Assembly (NCBI GenBank): GCA_021779835.1
Contig: JAJXZX010000008.1
Span: 1-64,000 of the forward strand
Direction: 5' to 3'
Source of the DNA: Pseudomonadota bacterium
GTDB lineage: Bacteria; Pseudomonadota; Alphaproteobacteria; Rhodobacterales; Rhodobacteraceae
Length of the DNA: 64,000 nucleotides
Shown here: piece by piece, positions 62,764 through 64,000 of the stretch
Layout of the letters: each line of letters begins with the position of its first letter
Position numbering within the stretch: position 1 is the stretch's first letter
The notes under the pieces: model-generated
Seen by the model: the letters and a program-made list of their open reading frames with translations, nothing else
Database searches by the model: none
Told to the model about the DNA's origin: nothing
Position numbers and translations under genes: made by a program

Positions 62764-64000
62764 ATGGCCTCCTCTGATCCGCTTCTCCAGCCCTACCAAC
62801 TCAAACATCTGACGCTGAAGAACCGCATCATGACCACCAGCCATGAACCGGCCTACCCCGAGGACGGTATGCCCAAGGACCGCTATCGCGCCTATCATGT
62901 CGAACGCGCCCGCGCGGGGGTGGCCATGACGATGACCGCAGGCTCTGCCGCTGTCTCCAAGGACTCGCCGCCCGTCTTTAACAACGTCCTCGCCTACCGG
63001 GATGAGGTCGTGGGCTGGATGAGGAAGCTCACCGACGAATGCCACGACCACGGCTGCGCCGTGATGATCCAGCTTACCCACCTCGGTCGGCGCACCCATT
63101 GGGCCAAAGGCGACTGGCTGCCCGTCGTCACCCCCTCGCACCAACGCGAACCCGCCCACCGCGCCTTCCCGAAAAAGCTGGAAGACTGGGACATCGCCCG
63201 CATCATCACCGACTACGCCGACGCCGCCGAACGGATGCACGCCGCGGGTTTGGATGGGATCGAGCTGGAATGCTACGGCCACCTGATGGATCAGTTCATG
63301 TCCCCCCTGACCAATGAACTCGATGCGCCCTACGGAGGCTCTCTCGAAAACCGCGCCCGCTTCGCGCTCGACGTCCTTGCCGCGATCCGCAAACGGGTGG
63401 GCGAGAAATTCCTCGTCGGTGTGCGCTATACGGCGGACGAGACCGCCCCCGGCGGCATTTCAACCGAGGAAGGCATCGCCATCGGCCACCTCTTCAAGGC
63501 GTCTGGCAACGTCGATTTCCTCAACATCATCCGCGGCCAGATCCATACCGACCCCGCGATGACCGACGTGATCCCGGTGCAGGGTATGAAATCCGCCCCC
63601 CACCTCGATTTCGCCGGCCGCATAAGGGCAGAGGTCGGCCTGCCCACCTTCCACGCCTCGCGCATCCCCGATGTCGCGACGGCACGCCACGCGGTCGCGG
63701 CGGGCCTGCTAGACATGGTCGGCATGACCCGCGCCCATATGGCCGATCCGCATGTGGTGAAAAAAATCATGGAGGGGCGAGAAGAGGATATCCGCCCCTG
63801 TGTTGGCGCGACCTACTGCCTTGACCGCATCTATCAGGCGGGCGACGCGCTCTGCATGCACAACGCCGCCACTGGGCGCGAGTTGACGATGCCGCACACG
63901 ATCCAACCCGCCGCCAACCCGCGCAAAGTGGTGATTATCGGCACCGGCCCGGCGGGGCTGGAGGCCGCGCGCGTCGCGGCTGAACGCGGCCACACTGTCA
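62764..64000 (+). CDS. TMADH/old-yellow-enzyme-type flavoprotein, 5' part (cut by window edge)
   Basis: The first 412 codons show an FMN-binding TIM barrel (LLQPYQLKHLTLKNRIM, AVMIQLTHLGRRTHW, GLDGIELECYGHLMDQFMSPLTN). A region that normally binds a 4Fe-4S cluster follows, then a dinucleotide motif, VVIIGTGPAGLEAARVA, at about 393-409. This is the trimethylamine-dehydrogenase / 2,4-dienoyl-CoA-reductase / N-methylproline-demethylase architecture of about 650-700 residues. The cluster ligands read C346, Ala349, C352 and C364: the second cysteine is missing. N-demethylation of betaine-like compounds is a plausible role. The ATG follows AAAGGAA. Confidence 0.9.
   Translation, partial: MASSDPLLQPYQLKHLTLKNRIMTTSHEPAYPEDGMPKDRYRAYHVERARAGVAMTMTAGSAAVSKDSPPVFNNVLAYRDEVVGWMRKLTDECHDHGCAVMIQLTHLGRRTHWAKGDWLPVVTPSHQREPAHRAFPKKLEDWDIARIITDYADAAERMHAAGLDGIELECYGHLMDQFMSPLTNELDAPYGGSLENRARFALDVLAAIRKRVGEKFLVGVRYTADETAPGGISTEEGIAIGHLFKASGNVDFLNIIRGQIHTDPAMTDVIPVQGMKSAPHLDFAGRIRAEVGLPTFHASRIPDVATARHAVAAGLLDMVGMTRAHMADPHVVKKIMEGREEDIRPCVGATYCLDRIYQAGDALCMHNAATGRELTMPHTIQPAANPRKVVIIGTGPAGLEAARVAAERGHTV

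Noticed and set aside
1-64000. CRISPR arrays, tRNA or rRNA genes, insertion sequences, prophage genes, toxin-antitoxin pairs
   Set aside because: I looked for regularly spaced repeats, cloverleaf-type sequences with CCA-like ends, transposase or integrase motifs and small paired frames, and found none I could support. The only repeats are the short ones listed.

Overview
The window looks like chromosomal DNA from an alphaproteobacterium of the Rhodobacteraceae (Rhodobacter/Paracoccus/Roseobacter relatives). The evidence is the high GC content, the gene order nuoN-birA-coaX-rnj at the end of a 14-gene complex I operon, the DUF5337 gene beside nuoE, and the style of the leucine-degradation operon. 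This assignment comes from gene content and gene order, not from a database search.

Layout. Positions 1-20187 (minus strand) hold one long operon, nuoABCDEFGHIJKLMN for the proton-pumping NADH:quinone oxidoreductase. It has a good promoter at 20241-20269 and at least eight accessory genes threaded between the core subunits: a sulfotransferase, a secreted 90-residue protein, several small membrane proteins, DUF5337, DUF3291, a lipoprotein and a carboxymuconolactone-decarboxylase-like protein. birA, coaX and the start of rnj follow. Positions 20392-27521 (minus) carry a leucine/isovalerate catabolic operon (isovaleryl-CoA dehydrogenase, both methylcrotonyl-CoA carboxylase subunits, a glutathione transferase, HMG-CoA lyase, methylglutaconyl-CoA hydratase) behind a 16-bp perfect palindrome. 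A DegT aminotransferase and a phosphoglycolate-phosphatase-like gene come next. Positions 29638-34876 (plus) hold glmU-glmS (UDP-GlcNAc supply), an AlkD-like repair protein and moaA.

Positions 34925-38789 (minus) hold an M20 amidohydrolase, a DAO-type flavoprotein and argE. They lie divergent to a complete peptide/nickel-type ABC transporter (39014-44801, plus). Convergent to it are a DUF3422 membrane protein, a CtaG-like protein and the energy-linked transhydrogenase pntAB, which ends at a clear terminator.

Positions 50691-55858 (minus) are the first unusual locus. Five overlapping genes encode a HAD-UbiA fusion, a GtrA protein, a DprE1-like oxidase, a DprE2-like reductase and a GT87 (DUF2029) glycosyltransferase. 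Together they could make and use a polyprenyl-phosphate D-arabinofuranose donor, the logic known from mycobacterial arabinan and rhizobial Nod-factor arabinosylation.

Positions 55976-60703 hold a GntR regulator and a molybdenum hydroxylase operon (FAD, 2Fe-2S and molybdopterin subunits) with its own MoaD/ThiS-like protein. Positions 60900-62318 encode the second unusual gene, a single-haem cytochrome fused to a predicted outer-membrane beta-barrel (Cyc2-like architecture), with an FNR-like box upstream. A divergent TMADH/old-yellow-enzyme-type flavoprotein that lacks one iron-sulfur cysteine runs off the right edge.

I saw no tRNA, rRNA, CRISPR array, insertion sequence or prophage gene.
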